Origin: [Clostridium] clostridioforme AGR2157
Lineage (GTDB): Bacteria; Bacillota; Clostridia; Lachnospirales; Lachnospiraceae
Direction of reading: 5' to 3'
Assembly (NCBI RefSeq): GCF_000424325.1
Contig: NZ_AUJR01000010.1
Location: 52,912 to 116,911 of the forward strand
DNA: 64,000 bases
Part shown: positions 8,857 through 17,590 of the stretch, one piece after another
Numbering within the stretch: position 1 is the stretch's first letter
How the letters are laid out: every line of letters begins with the position of its first letter
Position numbers and translations under genes: made by a program
The notes under the pieces: generated by a model
Database searches by the model: none
Seen by the model: the letters and a program-made list of their open reading frames with translations, nothing else
Told to the model about the DNA's origin: nothing

Positions 8857-9633
8857 ATGGAGTTTGTTATATATGAAGCGGAAGGGCAGATCGGAATTAT
8901 TACAATTAACCGTCCCAAGGCTTTAAATGCACTCAACAGCCAGGTGTTAAGAGAACTTGATAAAGTCCTCGGCCAGGTGGACACGGATACGGTCCGGGTA
9001 TTGATCCTTACAGGTGCAGGGGATAGGGCCTTTGTAGCAGGGGCTGATATTTCTGAGATGAGCACCTTTACAAAGGAGGAAGGAGAAGCCTTTGGAAGAG
9101 AGGGTAATAATATATTCAGACGCCTTGAGACATTTCCCATTCCGGTTATAGCAGCGGTGAATGGTTTTGCTTTGGGGGGAGGCTGTGAACTGGCTCTAAG
9201 CTGTGATATACGTATCTGCTCGGAACAGGCTGTTTTTGGACAGCCGGAAGCCGGCCTTGGCATCACTCCCGGATTTGGCGGTACCCAGAGGCTGGCAAGG
9301 ACTGTCGGCACGGGAATGGCAAAGCAAATGATCTATATGGCCAAAAATATAAAGGCGGAGGAAGCATACAGGATTGGACTGGTGAATGCCGTATATCCCC
9401 AGGAGGAACTGATGGGAGCTGCCAGAAAAATGGCGGAGGGCATTGCCGGAAATGCTCCCATTGCGGTGAGAAACTGTAAAAAGGCAATCAACGAAGGCTT
9501 GCAGGTGGATATGGATCAAGCCCTTGTGATCGAGGAGCATCTGTTTGGAACCTGTTTTGAAACCCATGACCAGAAGGAGGGAATGGGGGCATTTCTTGAG
9601 AAAAGGAAAGAGAAGCATTTCATTAACAGATGA
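8857..9633 (+). CDS. crt: 3-hydroxybutyryl-CoA dehydratase (crotonase)
   Basis: 258 residues of the enoyl-CoA hydratase family. Catalytic glutamates are Glu111 in GGGCELALS and Glu131 in PEAGLGITPGFGG, and the oxyanion-hole segment is AFVAGADI (59-66). It removes water from 3-hydroxybutyryl-CoA to give crotonyl-CoA. The ribosome site is weak (GAGGTGGT). It is the third step in the thl-hbd-crt-bcd route. Note that a MaoC-like hotdog protein with the opposite (R) stereochemistry is encoded upstream in the same run. Confidence 0.92.
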   Translation: MEFVIYEAEGQIGIITINRPKALNALNSQVLRELDKVLGQVDTDTVRVLILTGAGDRAFVAGADISEMSTFTKEEGEAFGREGNNIFRRLETFPIPVIAAVNGFALGGGCELALSCDIRICSEQAVFGQPEAGLGITPGFGGTQRLARTVGTGMAKQMIYMAKNIKAEEAYRIGLVNAVYPQEELMGAARKMAEGIAGNAPIAVRNCKKAINEGLQVDMDQALVIEEHLFGTCFETHDQKEGMGAFLEKRKEKHFINR

Positions 9634-9682
9634 CATCAAAGTGATCGATCTGATTTATTTATAATATAAGGAGGCGTGCACG

Positions 9683-10522
9683 ATGAAAGTTGGAATTATT
9701 GGCGCAGGAACCATGGGTTCAGGGATTGCCCAGGCATTTGCCCAGGCTGCAGGATATGAGATATGCCTGTGCGACATCAATGAAGAGTTCGCTGCAAACG
9801 GGAAGAAAAGGATCGCAAAAGGGTTTGAAAAAAGGATTGCCAAGGGTAAGATGACGCAGGAATCCGCAGATGAGATTCTGTCTCATATTACCACAGGCGT
9901 CAAGGATATCTGCACGGACTGTGATCTGGTTGTGGAGGCAGCTGTGGAAAACATGGAGATAAAGAAGCAGACCTTTCGGGAACTTCAGGATATTTGTAAA
10001 AAAGAATGCCTCTTTGCAACGAATACATCTTCGCTGTCAATCACGGAAATCGGAGCAGGACTTGTCCGTCCGGTAGCGGGAATGCATTTCTTTAATCCTG
10101 CACCGGTCATGAAGCTGGTGGAAGTGATCGCCGGACTGAATACACCGGCAGAGATGATCGCTACGATTAAAAAGATTGCGGAAGATATAGGTAAGGTTCC
10201 GGTACAGGTGGAGGAAGCTGCGGGATTTGTTGTAAACAGGATCCTGATCCCCATGGTAAACGAAGGGATCGGAATATATGCAGAGGGAGTTGCCAGCGCA
10301 GAGGGGATTGACAATGCAATGAAGCTGGGAGCAAATCATCCCATGGGGCCTCTGGCTTTAGGTGATCTGATCGGACTGGATGTGGTTCTGGCCATAATGG
10401 AAGTGCTTCAGGCGGAGACAGGAGATCCGAAATACCGTCCCCATCCTCTGTTAAGGAAGATGGTGCGCGGCGGCAAGCTGGGACAGAAGACGGGCATTGG
10501 TTTTTATGATTACAGGAAATAA
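9683..10522 (+). CDS. hbd: 3-hydroxybutyryl-CoA dehydrogenase
   Basis: 279 residues. The dinucleotide-binding glycine loop [10 protein letters not shown] is at 7-16. The catalytic Ser and His lie in [10 protein letters not shown] and [11 protein letters not shown], and the C-terminal helical domain carries [10 protein letters not shown]. It reduces acetoacetyl-CoA to (S)-3-hydroxybutyryl-CoA with NAD(P)H. An AAGGAGGCG ribosome site stands nine bases from the ATG. Gene order places it between crt and bcd. Confidence 0.93.
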   Translation: MKVGIIGAGTMGSGIAQAFAQAAGYEICLCDINEEFAANGKKRIAKGFEKRIAKGKMTQESADEILSHITTGVKDICTDCDLVVEAAVENMEIKKQTFRELQDICKKECLFATNTSSLSITEIGAGLVRPVAGMHFFNPAPVMKLVEVIAGLNTPAEMIATIKKIAEDIGKVPVQVEEAAGFVVNRILIPMVNEGIGIYAEGVASAEGIDNAMKLGANHPMGPLALGDLIGLDVVLAIMEVLQAETGDPKYRPHPLLRKMVRGGKLGQKTGIGFYDYRK

Positions 10523-10566
10523 GTGACAGAAAATAAAAAGACAAAGAAAAGTTGGAGGAGCAGGAC

Positions 10567-11718
10567 ATGGATTTTAGTTTATCAAAAAAACATCTTCTCG
10601 CGCAGTCTCTGTACAGGAGTTTTGCTGAAAATGAGGTAAAACCATTGGCGCAGGAAGTTGATGAGAGGGAAGAATTCCCCAGGGAAACAGTTAAAAAAAT
10701 GGCAAAGTACGGCTTTATGGGCATACCGGTTCCAAAGGAATACGGAGGACAGGGCTGTGATCCATTATCATATGTGATGTGTGTGGAGGAATTGGCAAAG
10801 GTATGCGCAACCACTTCCGTAATTTTGTCGGCCCATACATCTCTCTGCATTGACCCGATCCTTACCTATGGTACGGAAGCGCAAAAACAGAAGTACGTTC
10901 CTGATCTGGCAGGCGGCCGGAAACTGGGAGCGTTTGGCCTGACAGAGCCGGGAGCAGGAACAGACGCACAGGGGCAGCAGACAAAAGCGGTCCTGGATGG
11001 AGAAGAGTGGGTACTTAACGGTTCCAAATGTTTCATAACAAATGGCAGGGAAGCGGATGTATTTATCATTATTGCAGTGACGGGATTCGTTGAGAAGAGG
11101 GGAAGAAAGTCAAAGGAGATATCTGCATTTATTGTGGAAAAGGGGACACCGGGATTCAGCTTTGGCACTAAGGAAAAGAAAATGGGAATCCGCGGCTCTG
11201 CTACCTATGAACTGATCTTCGATGACTGCCGCATCCCCAAGGAAAACCTGCTGGGATTAAAGGGAAAAGGCTTTGGCATCGCCATGCATACACTGGACGG
11301 CGGACGTATCGGGATTGCTGCACAGGCTCTTGGAATCGCAGAGGGAGCCTTTGATGCAACGGTAAAGTATGTCAAAGAGAGGAAACAGTTTGGCCGCACC
11401 ATAGGCCAGTTCCAGAATACACAATTCCAGCTGTCTGATATGGCAACCAAAATTGAAGCTGCAAAAATGCTTGTATATAAGGCCGCTATGGCAAAAGCAA
11501 CCCAGAATTCCTACAGTGTGGAGGCAGCCATGGCGAAACTGTATGCAGCAAGAACCGCCATGGAAGTAACTGAGAAAGCAGTCCAGCTTCACGGCGGTTA
11601 TGGATATATACGCGAATATGATGTGGAGAGGATGATGCGCGATGCCAAGATTACCGAAATATATGAGGGTACATCAGAGGTGCAGCTGATGGTGATTTCC
11701 GGAAATATTTTAAAATAA
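10567..11718 (+). CDS. bcd: Butyryl-CoA dehydrogenase (short-chain acyl-CoA dehydrogenase)
   Basis: 383 residues of the acyl-CoA dehydrogenase family. The catalytic base is Glu367 in IYEGTSEVQ, the same number as in the classical enzymes, and FAD-contact stretches such as FGLTEPGAGTDA and FITNGREAD are present. The ATG at 10567 is chosen since the TTG at 10552 lies inside the GGAGGAG ribosome site. With the adjacent EtfAB it should form the Bcd-Etf complex that reduces crotonyl-CoA and, in Clostridia, couples this to ferredoxin reduction by electron bifurcation. Confidence 0.92.
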   Translation: MDFSLSKKHLLAQSLYRSFAENEVKPLAQEVDEREEFPRETVKKMAKYGFMGIPVPKEYGGQGCDPLSYVMCVEELAKVCATTSVILSAHTSLCIDPILTYGTEAQKQKYVPDLAGGRKLGAFGLTEPGAGTDAQGQQTKAVLDGEEWVLNGSKCFITNGREADVFIIIAVTGFVEKRGRKSKEISAFIVEKGTPGFSFGTKEKKMGIRGSATYELIFDDCRIPKENLLGLKGKGFGIAMHTLDGGRIGIAAQALGIAEGAFDATVKYVKERKQFGRTIGQFQNTQFQLSDMATKIEAAKMLVYKAAMAKATQNSYSVEAAMAKLYAARTAMEVTEKAVQLHGGYGYIREYDVERMMRDAKITEIYEGTSEVQLMVISGNILK

Positions 11719-11730
11719 GGAGGATTTGCA

Positions 11731-12513
11731 GTGAAGATTGTAGTTTGTATAAAACAGGTGCCTGATACAAAAGGCGGTGTGAAATTTAATCCGGATGGTA
11801 CGCTGGATCGGAGCGCGATGATGGCTATCATGAATCCGGATGATAAGGCCGGATTGGAGGCGGCTCTTCGGTTAAAGGACCAGTATGGGGCAGATGTAAC
11901 TGTTATTACCATGGGGCTTCCAAAGGCAGATGAGGTTTTGCGCGAGGCGCTGGCAATGGGGGCGGACCATGCCGTGCTGGTTACAGACAGGGTGCTGGGC
12001 GGCGCTGATACGTGGGCTACTTCATCAACTCTGGCAGGGGCTCTGCGCTTGCTGGAGTATGATCTGATTATCACAGGACGCCAGGCCATTGACGGAGATA
12101 CGGCTCAGGTAGGACCGCAGATTTCAGAGCATCTGGATATACCGGTTGTGTCCTATGTTCAGAATATGAAGATAGAAGGGGAATATGTGATCGCGGAGCG
12201 TCAGTTTGAGGACAGATACCACGTGCTCAAGGTAAAGATGCCATGCCTTATTACAGCGCTGTCTGAATTGAATCCGCCCCGCTATATGACTCCGGGAGGT
12301 ATATTTGACGCATATGATGCAGAGGTTACCGTATGGGGAAGAGCGGATTTAAAAGATGTGGATGACTGCAATATCGGACTGAAGGGTTCACCTACCCAGA
12401 TTGCCAAGGCCTCTGATAAGGTGAGAAAAGGCGAGGGAGAGGTTGTGAACCTGGATGCTTCAGAAGCGGTTGATTATATCATGGATCATTTATCAGAAAA
12501 ACATATTATTTAA
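11731..12513 (+). CDS. etfB: Electron transfer flavoprotein, beta subunit
   Basis: 260 residues with the EtfB fold: N-terminal KIVVCIKQVPDT, and the nucleotide-binding segment with TGRQAIDGDTAQVGPQ that is typical of EtfB. GTG start behind AAGGAGGA, 12 bases after bcd. With EtfA it holds FAD and passes electrons between NADH, Bcd and, in bifurcating complexes, ferredoxin. The TGRQAIDGDT form is common to bifurcating-type Etfs, but the sequence alone does not prove bifurcation. Confidence 0.92.
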   Translation: MKIVVCIKQVPDTKGGVKFNPDGTLDRSAMMAIMNPDDKAGLEAALRLKDQYGADVTVITMGLPKADEVLREALAMGADHAVLVTDRVLGGADTWATSSTLAGALRLLEYDLIITGRQAIDGDTAQVGPQISEHLDIPVVSYVQNMKIEGEYVIAERQFEDRYHVLKVKMPCLITALSELNPPRYMTPGGIFDAYDAEVTVWGRADLKDVDDCNIGLKGSPTQIAKASDKVRKGEGEVVNLDASEAVDYIMDHLSEKHII

Positions 12514-12527
12514 TATAGGGAAAAGTG

Positions 12528-13595
12528 GTGAAAAAAATGTGTTTAGAAGAATATAAGGGTGTATATGTTTTTGCCCAGCAGGTGGATCATCAGCTTGGCA
12601 GGATTTCATTTGAATTATTGGGAAAAGCAAGGGAACTGGCCAGTGACCTGGGAACGGATGTAACCGCGGTCCTGATCGGTTCCGGTGTCAGACAGATGGC
12701 GGATGAATTGGCTGAATATGGGGCGGACCGGGTGATCGTAGTTGATAATCCGGTACTGAAAGAGTATATGACAGAGCCATATGCCCATGCCCTTTCCAGC
12801 GTGATTAACAAATATAAACCGGAGATCGTTTTGGTAGGAGCAACTGCCATTGGACGTGATCTTGGACCGAGAGTATCCGCAAGGGTTGCAACCGGTCTTA
12901 CGGCAGACTGTACAAAGCTGGAAATTGGAGATTTTCCGTTAAAGGCTGTGGAAGGCAAGGAACAGAAACATAATCAGCTGTTGATGACACGTCCGGCCTT
13001 TGGCGGCAATACCATTGCCACCATCGCATGCCCTAACCACCGTCCGCAGATGGCTACGGTCCGACCCGGTGTTATGCAGGCAATTGAACGTAAGCCGGGG
13101 GCCAGGGCTGTGGTAGAGGAATATGATCCTGGTTTTACACCAAACCACAAATATGTTGAAATACTGGATATCGTCAAGTCCGTGGCAGAAAGTGCAGATA
13201 TTATGGATGCCAGGATCCTGGTATCAGGAGGCCGGGGGATTGGCTGTCCGGAGAATTTTACCATGCTGGAGGAACTGGCTCACGCACTGGGCGGGCAGGT
13301 CAGCTGCTCACGGGCAGTGGTGGATGCAGGCTGGAAACCAAAGGATATGCAGGTGGGACAGACCGGTAAGACGGTCCGGCCAACTGTATATTTTGCCATC
13401 GGTATCTCCGGTGCGATCCAGCACGTGGCCGGAATGGAGGAGTCAGATATCATAATAGCTATCAATAAGGATGAAAGCGCTCCTATTTTTGAAGTTGCGG
13501 ATTATGGCATTGTGGGTGATTGGAAGAAGATCGTGCCTGATCTGACAAAGAAGATATTGAACGCGAAGAAGGGGTGCCGCACTCCGGGCATCTGA
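12528..13595 (+). CDS. etfA: Electron transfer flavoprotein, alpha subunit
   Basis: About 355 residues. The C-terminal FAD domain is clear: SGGRGIGCPENF, then SRAVVDAGW, GQTGKTVRP and ISGAIQHVAGM. Three in-frame starts lie together (GTG 12525, GTG 12528, ATG 12537); 12528 has the best spacing (seven bases) from the AGGG ribosome site. No extra ferredoxin domain is fused. It completes the thl-crt-hbd-bcd-etfBA set, and its stop codon lies inside the convergent hairpin at 13571-13607. Confidence 0.92.
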   Translation: MKKMCLEEYKGVYVFAQQVDHQLGRISFELLGKARELASDLGTDVTAVLIGSGVRQMADELAEYGADRVIVVDNPVLKEYMTEPYAHALSSVINKYKPEIVLVGATAIGRDLGPRVSARVATGLTADCTKLEIGDFPLKAVEGKEQKHNQLLMTRPAFGGNTIATIACPNHRPQMATVRPGVMQAIERKPGARAVVEEYDPGFTPNHKYVEILDIVKSVAESADIMDARILVSGGRGIGCPENFTMLEELAHALGGQVSCSRAVVDAGWKPKDMQVGQTGKTVRPTVYFAIGISGAIQHVAGMEESDIIIAINKDESAPIFEVADYGIVGDWKKIVPDLTKKILNAKKGCRTPGI

Positions 13596-13607
13596 GCGGA
13601 TCACCCC
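13571..13607. terminator. Hairpin shared by two convergent operons
   Basis: Arms GGGGTGCCGC (13571-13580) and GCGGATCACCCC (13596-13607) pair with a two-base bulge and a 15-base loop that contains the etfA stop codon. It is the only clear hairpin between the plus-strand butyryl-CoA run and the end of the minus-strand biotin-regulated operon, 8 bases away. No strong T-run follows on either strand, so efficiency is uncertain. Confidence 0.5.
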
Positions 13608-13614
13608 AAACCCC

Positions 13615-14883
13615 TCATGAGTGAGGTGGCAGAGTATCAGCGGAGAGCAGTCGCTTGACTGTCTTTCCGCTGTTGTTTTTTGGAAGGTTTTCATGGAATA
13701 TAATATCCCTGGGAATTTCCCAGGATTCCAGATAATCATTCAGCGCCCTCTTTATGATGCGGCGCAGGGCAGCTGCATCCTGGCCTGAAGGATTTGGCAC
13801 CGAGAGGACAACGTGGGCCCGCAGAGCATTGTTTTGAAAGATGACAGCGGCCTCCTGTACCTTGGGTAGGGAGTTCAGGGCATTTTCTATTTTTACGGCT
13901 GAGACTTTTCGTCCGTGAATATTGTATACATTGTCTTTGCGGCCATTAAAGTACAGATAACCGTCCCGGTCCATATAGCCCGTATCGCCAACGCTGTAAG
14001 GCCCTGTGATTCCTATGGCGCAATAGGGAGTATCAACATAGATTTCACCGTTACAAAGGGTTACGTCTACGCCTGGAAAGGGTTTGCCGATACAGGCCGG
14101 ATTATCATTCATTTCCTGGTCCGTCAGCCAGGTGACATAGCTCAATTCACTGGCCCCATAATAGAGGAAACAGCAGCTGTCAGGATAGGCTGCTTTCAGA
14201 AGAACCATATCCCCGCGGCCAAGGCTTTGGGAACCAGCCAGGATGGTCTTGATTTTAGAGCAGGGATGGGAGGTGTATTTTGCCAGGAGCCGGAGCTTGG
14301 AGGGGATGAGATAGAGGGCATCCGCATCGTGAAGCTCTATTTCCCTGCACCAGACAGAAGGATTTACAGGGGAGGCAGTGATGATGGATGCCCCTAGTGA
14401 CAGAAGGGACAGATACAGATTCAGATTGCCGGTGAATGCCAGGCTGCCCTGAGCAAAGAGCCGTGTTTTGGCAGTCATTCCAAAGATTGTATTCTGGATA
14501 GGAAAGAAGGAGGCCCAGCTATCCAGGGTACGGAACCATAGTTTGGGCTGGCCTGTTGAACCGGAGGTAAGCACTCCCATACAGGCCCCGGCAGGAATTT
14601 CCTCTGTTATAAGGGATTCAGGAACAGATTTCATGTCGGCAGGCACAATAACGGGAACACGGGATGTACCGCTTAATGCCAGAAACTGTACCAGCTGATC
14701 GTGCACAGAGGCATCCCTGATCCATACCACGGAAGGCGCCTCTGGTTCCGGGGCCAGGGAACGGATACGGCAGGCCTCCCTGGTAAGCGTGCCGTATGTA
14801 TAAAACTGGCCGTCCTCAATCAGGGCTGTCCTGTGAGCCTGAATTGACTGAATCATAGAGAGATAATCCATAGAATGTTTCAT
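13615..14883 (-). CDS. yhfT: AMP-forming acyl-CoA ligase, YhfT-like
   Basis: 422 residues of the ANL superfamily, shorter than usual. P-loop LTSGSTGQPK (about 104-113), YYGASELSY for the adenine site (about 240), DTGYMDRDGY for the hinge region and the catalytic Lys in KNNSGKTVKR near the C-terminus. It is the last gene of an operon with a hotdog protein, BioY and a thiolase, and overlaps the thiolase stop in an ATGA arrangement. Bacillus subtilis yhfUTS, which is under BirA control, has the same ligase-thiolase-BioY trio. The substrate is not known; a biotin-precursor dicarboxylate or fatty acid is an inference. Confidence 0.75.
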   Translation of the reverse strand: MKHSMDYLSMIQSIQAHRTALIEDGQFYTYGTLTREACRIRSLAPEPEAPSVVWIRDASVHDQLVQFLALSGTSRVPVIVPADMKSVPESLITEEIPAGACMGVLTSGSTGQPKLWFRTLDSWASFFPIQNTIFGMTAKTRLFAQGSLAFTGNLNLYLSLLSLGASIITASPVNPSVWCREIELHDADALYLIPSKLRLLAKYTSHPCSKIKTILAGSQSLGRGDMVLLKAAYPDSCCFLYYGASELSYVTWLTDQEMNDNPACIGKPFPGVDVTLCNGEIYVDTPYCAIGITGPYSVGDTGYMDRDGYLYFNGRKDNVYNIHGRKVSAVKIENALNSLPKVQEAAVIFQNNALRAHVVLSVPNPSGQDAAALRRIIKRALNDYLESWEIPRDIIFHENLPKNNSGKTVKRLLSADTLPPHS

Positions 14884-16145
14884 GGGAGACTCCTTTTGGC
14901 GTATGACATTTGGGGAGATGATGCTGTTGACTGTTCCAGAAGAATGGCGCTTCCAATTCCGCCTGCGGCAGCTGCGCAGCAGATGCCCCGTTTGCTTTCT
15001 GACAGTTCCATGGATCTCATCAGATGGAGAAGGATAATGGCGCCGGAAGCTCCATAGGGATGTCCATAGGCCAGGGCGCCGCCCAGCTGATTGTAACGGG
15101 AAGCCTTATCCGGATAAGCCCGGTTGATGAGAACATCAATGGCAGCAAATGCCTCGTTGCATTCAATGGCTCCTATGTCATCCATGGAGAGTCCGCTGCG
15201 TTCCAAAAGACTCCTGACAGCAGGAAGCACTGAGGCAGGACTCATAAGCGGGTCAGCCCCAACCGTACAGGCATTTGCAAGGTGGAAACGGGGGGAGAAT
15301 TTGTGCTTTTTCAGATACTGTTCCGAACAGAGAAGAAGAAAGGCAGCCCCGTCATTCATGGTGCAGGCATTGGCTGCGTTGAGATACCGGCCATCCTTCA
15401 GGACACAGGGCAGCCGGTCCAGCAGGCGCTGGCTCAGGCGGGGCCGGATTCCCTCATCATGGTCAAGGCCGTATACAGGGACAGTTATGCCGTCAAGAAG
15501 GCCTTCCCGGACCGCTCTATATGCCCGTCTGTGGCTTTCCAGCACCCAGTCATCCATTTCGCCGGGGCTTATATGGTAATGGCATATAGTCTTTTCCGCA
15601 CCCTGCAGCATCACGTCCTCACGGTGTGGGCCGGGGATGAATTTGGCAGTGCTGTAGGTCAGGGAAAGGTCCGTCCTGCGGGCATCGTAATTGGCAGCAG
15701 GATTGCCGTCATGAATGTCAGCAGGATTGGCAGAAAGATTATCAGCATGGGAGGCGGCAGCATATGGATGGTTAGGGTTATAGCTGCGCAGGGGCTGGGT
15801 AGAACTGCTTTCAAAACCTCCGGCAATTACCAGCTCAGCCAGACCGCTCTGTATCCTGGCTGCGGCTGTTATGACGGCCTCCAGGGAGGAAGCGCACTGA
15901 AGGTCCACTGTAAAGGAAGGAATGGATTCTGAAAGTCCTGCTTCCAGCGCCATGAGACGGGTAATGTTGCCGCCCCCTCCGACGCAGTTGCCGCAGATAA
16001 TCATATCAATCTTTGATGGCTGATACCGGGCGGTCAGTTCCTTTAACACGGCGGCACCCAGATGCTCGGCGGGAACATGGCGGTATGCGCTGTTTCTTAC
16101 GCCGATATAGCTGCGCAGTCCGCCCAGTATGAATACCTTGTCCAT
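14880..16145 (-). CDS. yhfS: Thiolase-family protein, YhfS-like
   Basis: 421 residues from the ATG at 16145, which has GGAGG just upstream; the longer open frame upstream would run into bioY. Thiolase features: the nucleophile Cys84 in LQCASSLEAV, NEAFAA, GHPYGASG with the catalytic His, and CCAAAAGG in place of the usual C-x-G-x-G at the C-terminal Cys loop. It has a large insertion around residues 120-170 rich in Asn/Ala/Asp. It would make or cleave a 3-oxoacyl-CoA. Gene context parallels Bacillus subtilis YhfS. It is clearly different from the thlA in this window. Confidence 0.78.
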   Translation of the reverse strand: MDKVFILGGLRSYIGVRNSAYRHVPAEHLGAAVLKELTARYQPSKIDMIICGNCVGGGGNITRLMALEAGLSESIPSFTVDLQCASSLEAVITAAARIQSGLAELVIAGGFESSSTQPLRSYNPNHPYAAASHADNLSANPADIHDGNPAANYDARRTDLSLTYSTAKFIPGPHREDVMLQGAEKTICHYHISPGEMDDWVLESHRRAYRAVREGLLDGITVPVYGLDHDEGIRPRLSQRLLDRLPCVLKDGRYLNAANACTMNDGAAFLLLCSEQYLKKHKFSPRFHLANACTVGADPLMSPASVLPAVRSLLERSGLSMDDIGAIECNEAFAAIDVLINRAYPDKASRYNQLGGALAYGHPYGASGAIILLHLMRSMELSESKRGICCAAAAGGIGSAILLEQSTASSPQMSYAKRSLP

Positions 16146-16153
16146 AGGGCCTC

Positions 16154-16705
16154 CTAGCGTGCCCGCTGGGTGTTTGACAGACTTATCTGCACCGGCTTTG
16201 CAATCAGGGCGGCAGCAAAGCATTTAAAAATGTCAAGGGGAATGAAGGGGATTACGGCCGCTGTGAAGGTTGCTGCCCAGTCCATTCCGGTTATGAATTT
16301 CATATAGACACTTCCCCCCAGATAAATCACAGGCATTCCGACCAGAATAGTCACCAGACAATACCGTTTAAAGCTGTAATGTTCTCCCTTTAACCGTGAC
16401 ATGAGGATGACAGCTGGAATCCATGACATGATATAGCCCCCTGTTGGGCCGAACAGCTTTCCGGGACCGCCCATGGCGCCGGAGAATACAGGCAGACCAG
16501 TCAAGCCCAAAAGGATATATGCGACCATGGTAAATGCCGCCTGCCTGGGAGTGAGGAGCAGTGCAATGAGGTTGACAACCAGGGTTTGGGCCGTAAGGCT
16601 GGCCGGTGTGAAGGGAAGAGGGATGGCAATGTAAGCGGAAACGCATATCAATGCTGTCAGCAGTGCCATTTTGGTGAGTTCCACGGTGTTAAATTTCTGA
16701 TTCAT
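16154..16705 (-). CDS. bioY: Biotin ECF transporter, substrate-binding S component BioY
   Basis: 183 residues with about six transmembrane helices. The BioY core is plain: PLPFTPASLTAQTLVVNL in the first half, and GLPVFSGAMGGPGKLFGPTGGY, the biotin-binding loop of this family. BioY captures biotin in the membrane and works alone or with an EcfAAT energising module. It overlaps the hotdog gene upstream by 17 bases. The promoter of the operon carries a BirA-type operator, consistent with repression when biotin is plentiful. Confidence 0.93.
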   Translation of the reverse strand: MNQKFNTVELTKMALLTALICVSAYIAIPLPFTPASLTAQTLVVNLIALLLTPRQAAFTMVAYILLGLTGLPVFSGAMGGPGKLFGPTGGYIMSWIPAVILMSRLKGEHYSFKRYCLVTILVGMPVIYLGGSVYMKFITGMDWAATFTAAVIPFIPLDIFKCFAAALIAKPVQISLSNTQRAR

Positions 16706-17312
16706 GATTACCTCCGTTTTTGGGTTTGGTCTGGTGTGTAATGGTCATGGCAAAACAGGTAATACTGCCCATGGCTCCTGTTACCAAGTTGTTTTTATGT
16801 ATCAGGCGGACAGAACTGCCTGCATGTACGGGACGCAGGAACCTTATGGATAAGGTTTGGCCAGGGCTGTGGGAGCCGTACAATTCCTCCAGCCGGCTGA
16901 GTATCCACAGGCCGGGAATGACTGCATTTGGCCCGAAGTGAATCGGGTTGGTATCCCCGCAGGCAGACAGGAAACGCTCAAGGCATTCCGGGGGGAAGGT
17001 CATTGTCAGTTGGCCTGGCATACACCCAGGTGCGGGAGTGGCAGCAGCCTGATTGTCAGGAAAAATGGGGGCTTTGGAACACCCGGAATCCTTAGCGTCC
17101 ACCAGGCAGATTTCAAGGGATTGGCAGGGCAGGCGGCCTGCATCATATGCAGTAGTTTCCAACAGGACATATCCAGGAGTAGTCTTTCTTGGGATGGATT
17201 CATATGATACGGGTTCCGACCGGCTGTGGAGACAGTACCGGGCCTTTCCAATCACCCACCCGCCAAAATCCTTCTGTCCCCATTGGCAGGCAGCTCGTAT
17301 GAGTTTTATCAT
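16689..17312 (-). CDS. MaoC-like hotdog protein, first gene of the bioY operon
   Basis: 207 residues from the ATG at 17312, chosen because AGAGAGG precedes it by eight bases. The C-terminal half holds the hydratase-type motif SACGDTNPIHF with Asp120 and His125, followed by PGLWILSRLEEL and SIRFLRPVHAGS, typical of MaoC-like dehydratases. The N-terminal half (about 1-95) is a weak second hotdog-like or unrecognised segment with several cysteines. It probably acts on a 3-hydroxyacyl or enoyl thioester together with the thiolase and ligase of the same operon. This gene is an addition relative to Bacillus subtilis yhfUTS. Confidence 0.68.
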   Translation of the reverse strand: MIKLIRAACQWGQKDFGGWVIGKARYCLHSRSEPVSYESIPRKTTPGYVLLETTAYDAGRLPCQSLEICLVDAKDSGCSKAPIFPDNQAAATPAPGCMPGQLTMTFPPECLERFLSACGDTNPIHFGPNAVIPGLWILSRLEELYGSHSPGQTLSIRFLRPVHAGSSVRLIHKNNLVTGAMGSITCFAMTITHQTKPKNGGNHESEI

Positions 17313-17351
17313 ATTGGGTACCTCTCTGAAATTTGCCATTATATTTTACTT

Positions 17352-17380
17352 ATTATAGATAGTCGGCGGCTAATTGTCAA
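17352..17380 (-). promoter_or_regulatory. Sigma-A promoter of the hotdog-bioY-thiolase-ligase operon
   Basis: On the minus strand a consensus -35 TTGACA (17375-17380) and -10 TATAAT (17352-17357) are separated by exactly 17 bases. Transcription would begin near 17345, about 33 bases ahead of the start codon. Confidence 0.85.
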
Positions 17381-17405
17381 CATAAAATTAAAATATGGTT
17401 AACAA
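17374..17405 (-). promoter_or_regulatory. BirA-type biotin operator
   Basis: Two 9-base half sites in inverted orientation, TTGTCAACA (17374-17382) and GGTTAACAA (17397-17405), with a 14-base spacer. The Gram-positive BirA consensus is TTGTNAACC, 14-16 bases, GGTTNACAA; only the last base of the left half deviates. The left half covers the -35 element of the bioY operon promoter, so bound BirA-biotinyl-AMP would block transcription. Confidence 0.8.
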
Positions 17406-17590
17406 TTAAAGGGCTCAACTGGAAGGTATAGGTTCTCCGCCAGTTGCATGAGGGGAGCAATAGAGCGAAGGAAACAGTTACAGGATTGGTAATACTGGGA
17501 ATCAATGACATTGAAAGCCCCTTTCCATATCCTTTCCGATATGATAAGATAGGTAAGTAAATTGAGATTGTATAGTGACAGGATGAAGAG

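Noticed and set aside
15282..15932. A 216-codon plus-strand frame
   Set aside because: Antisense to the YhfS-like thiolase, which has a recognisable active site.
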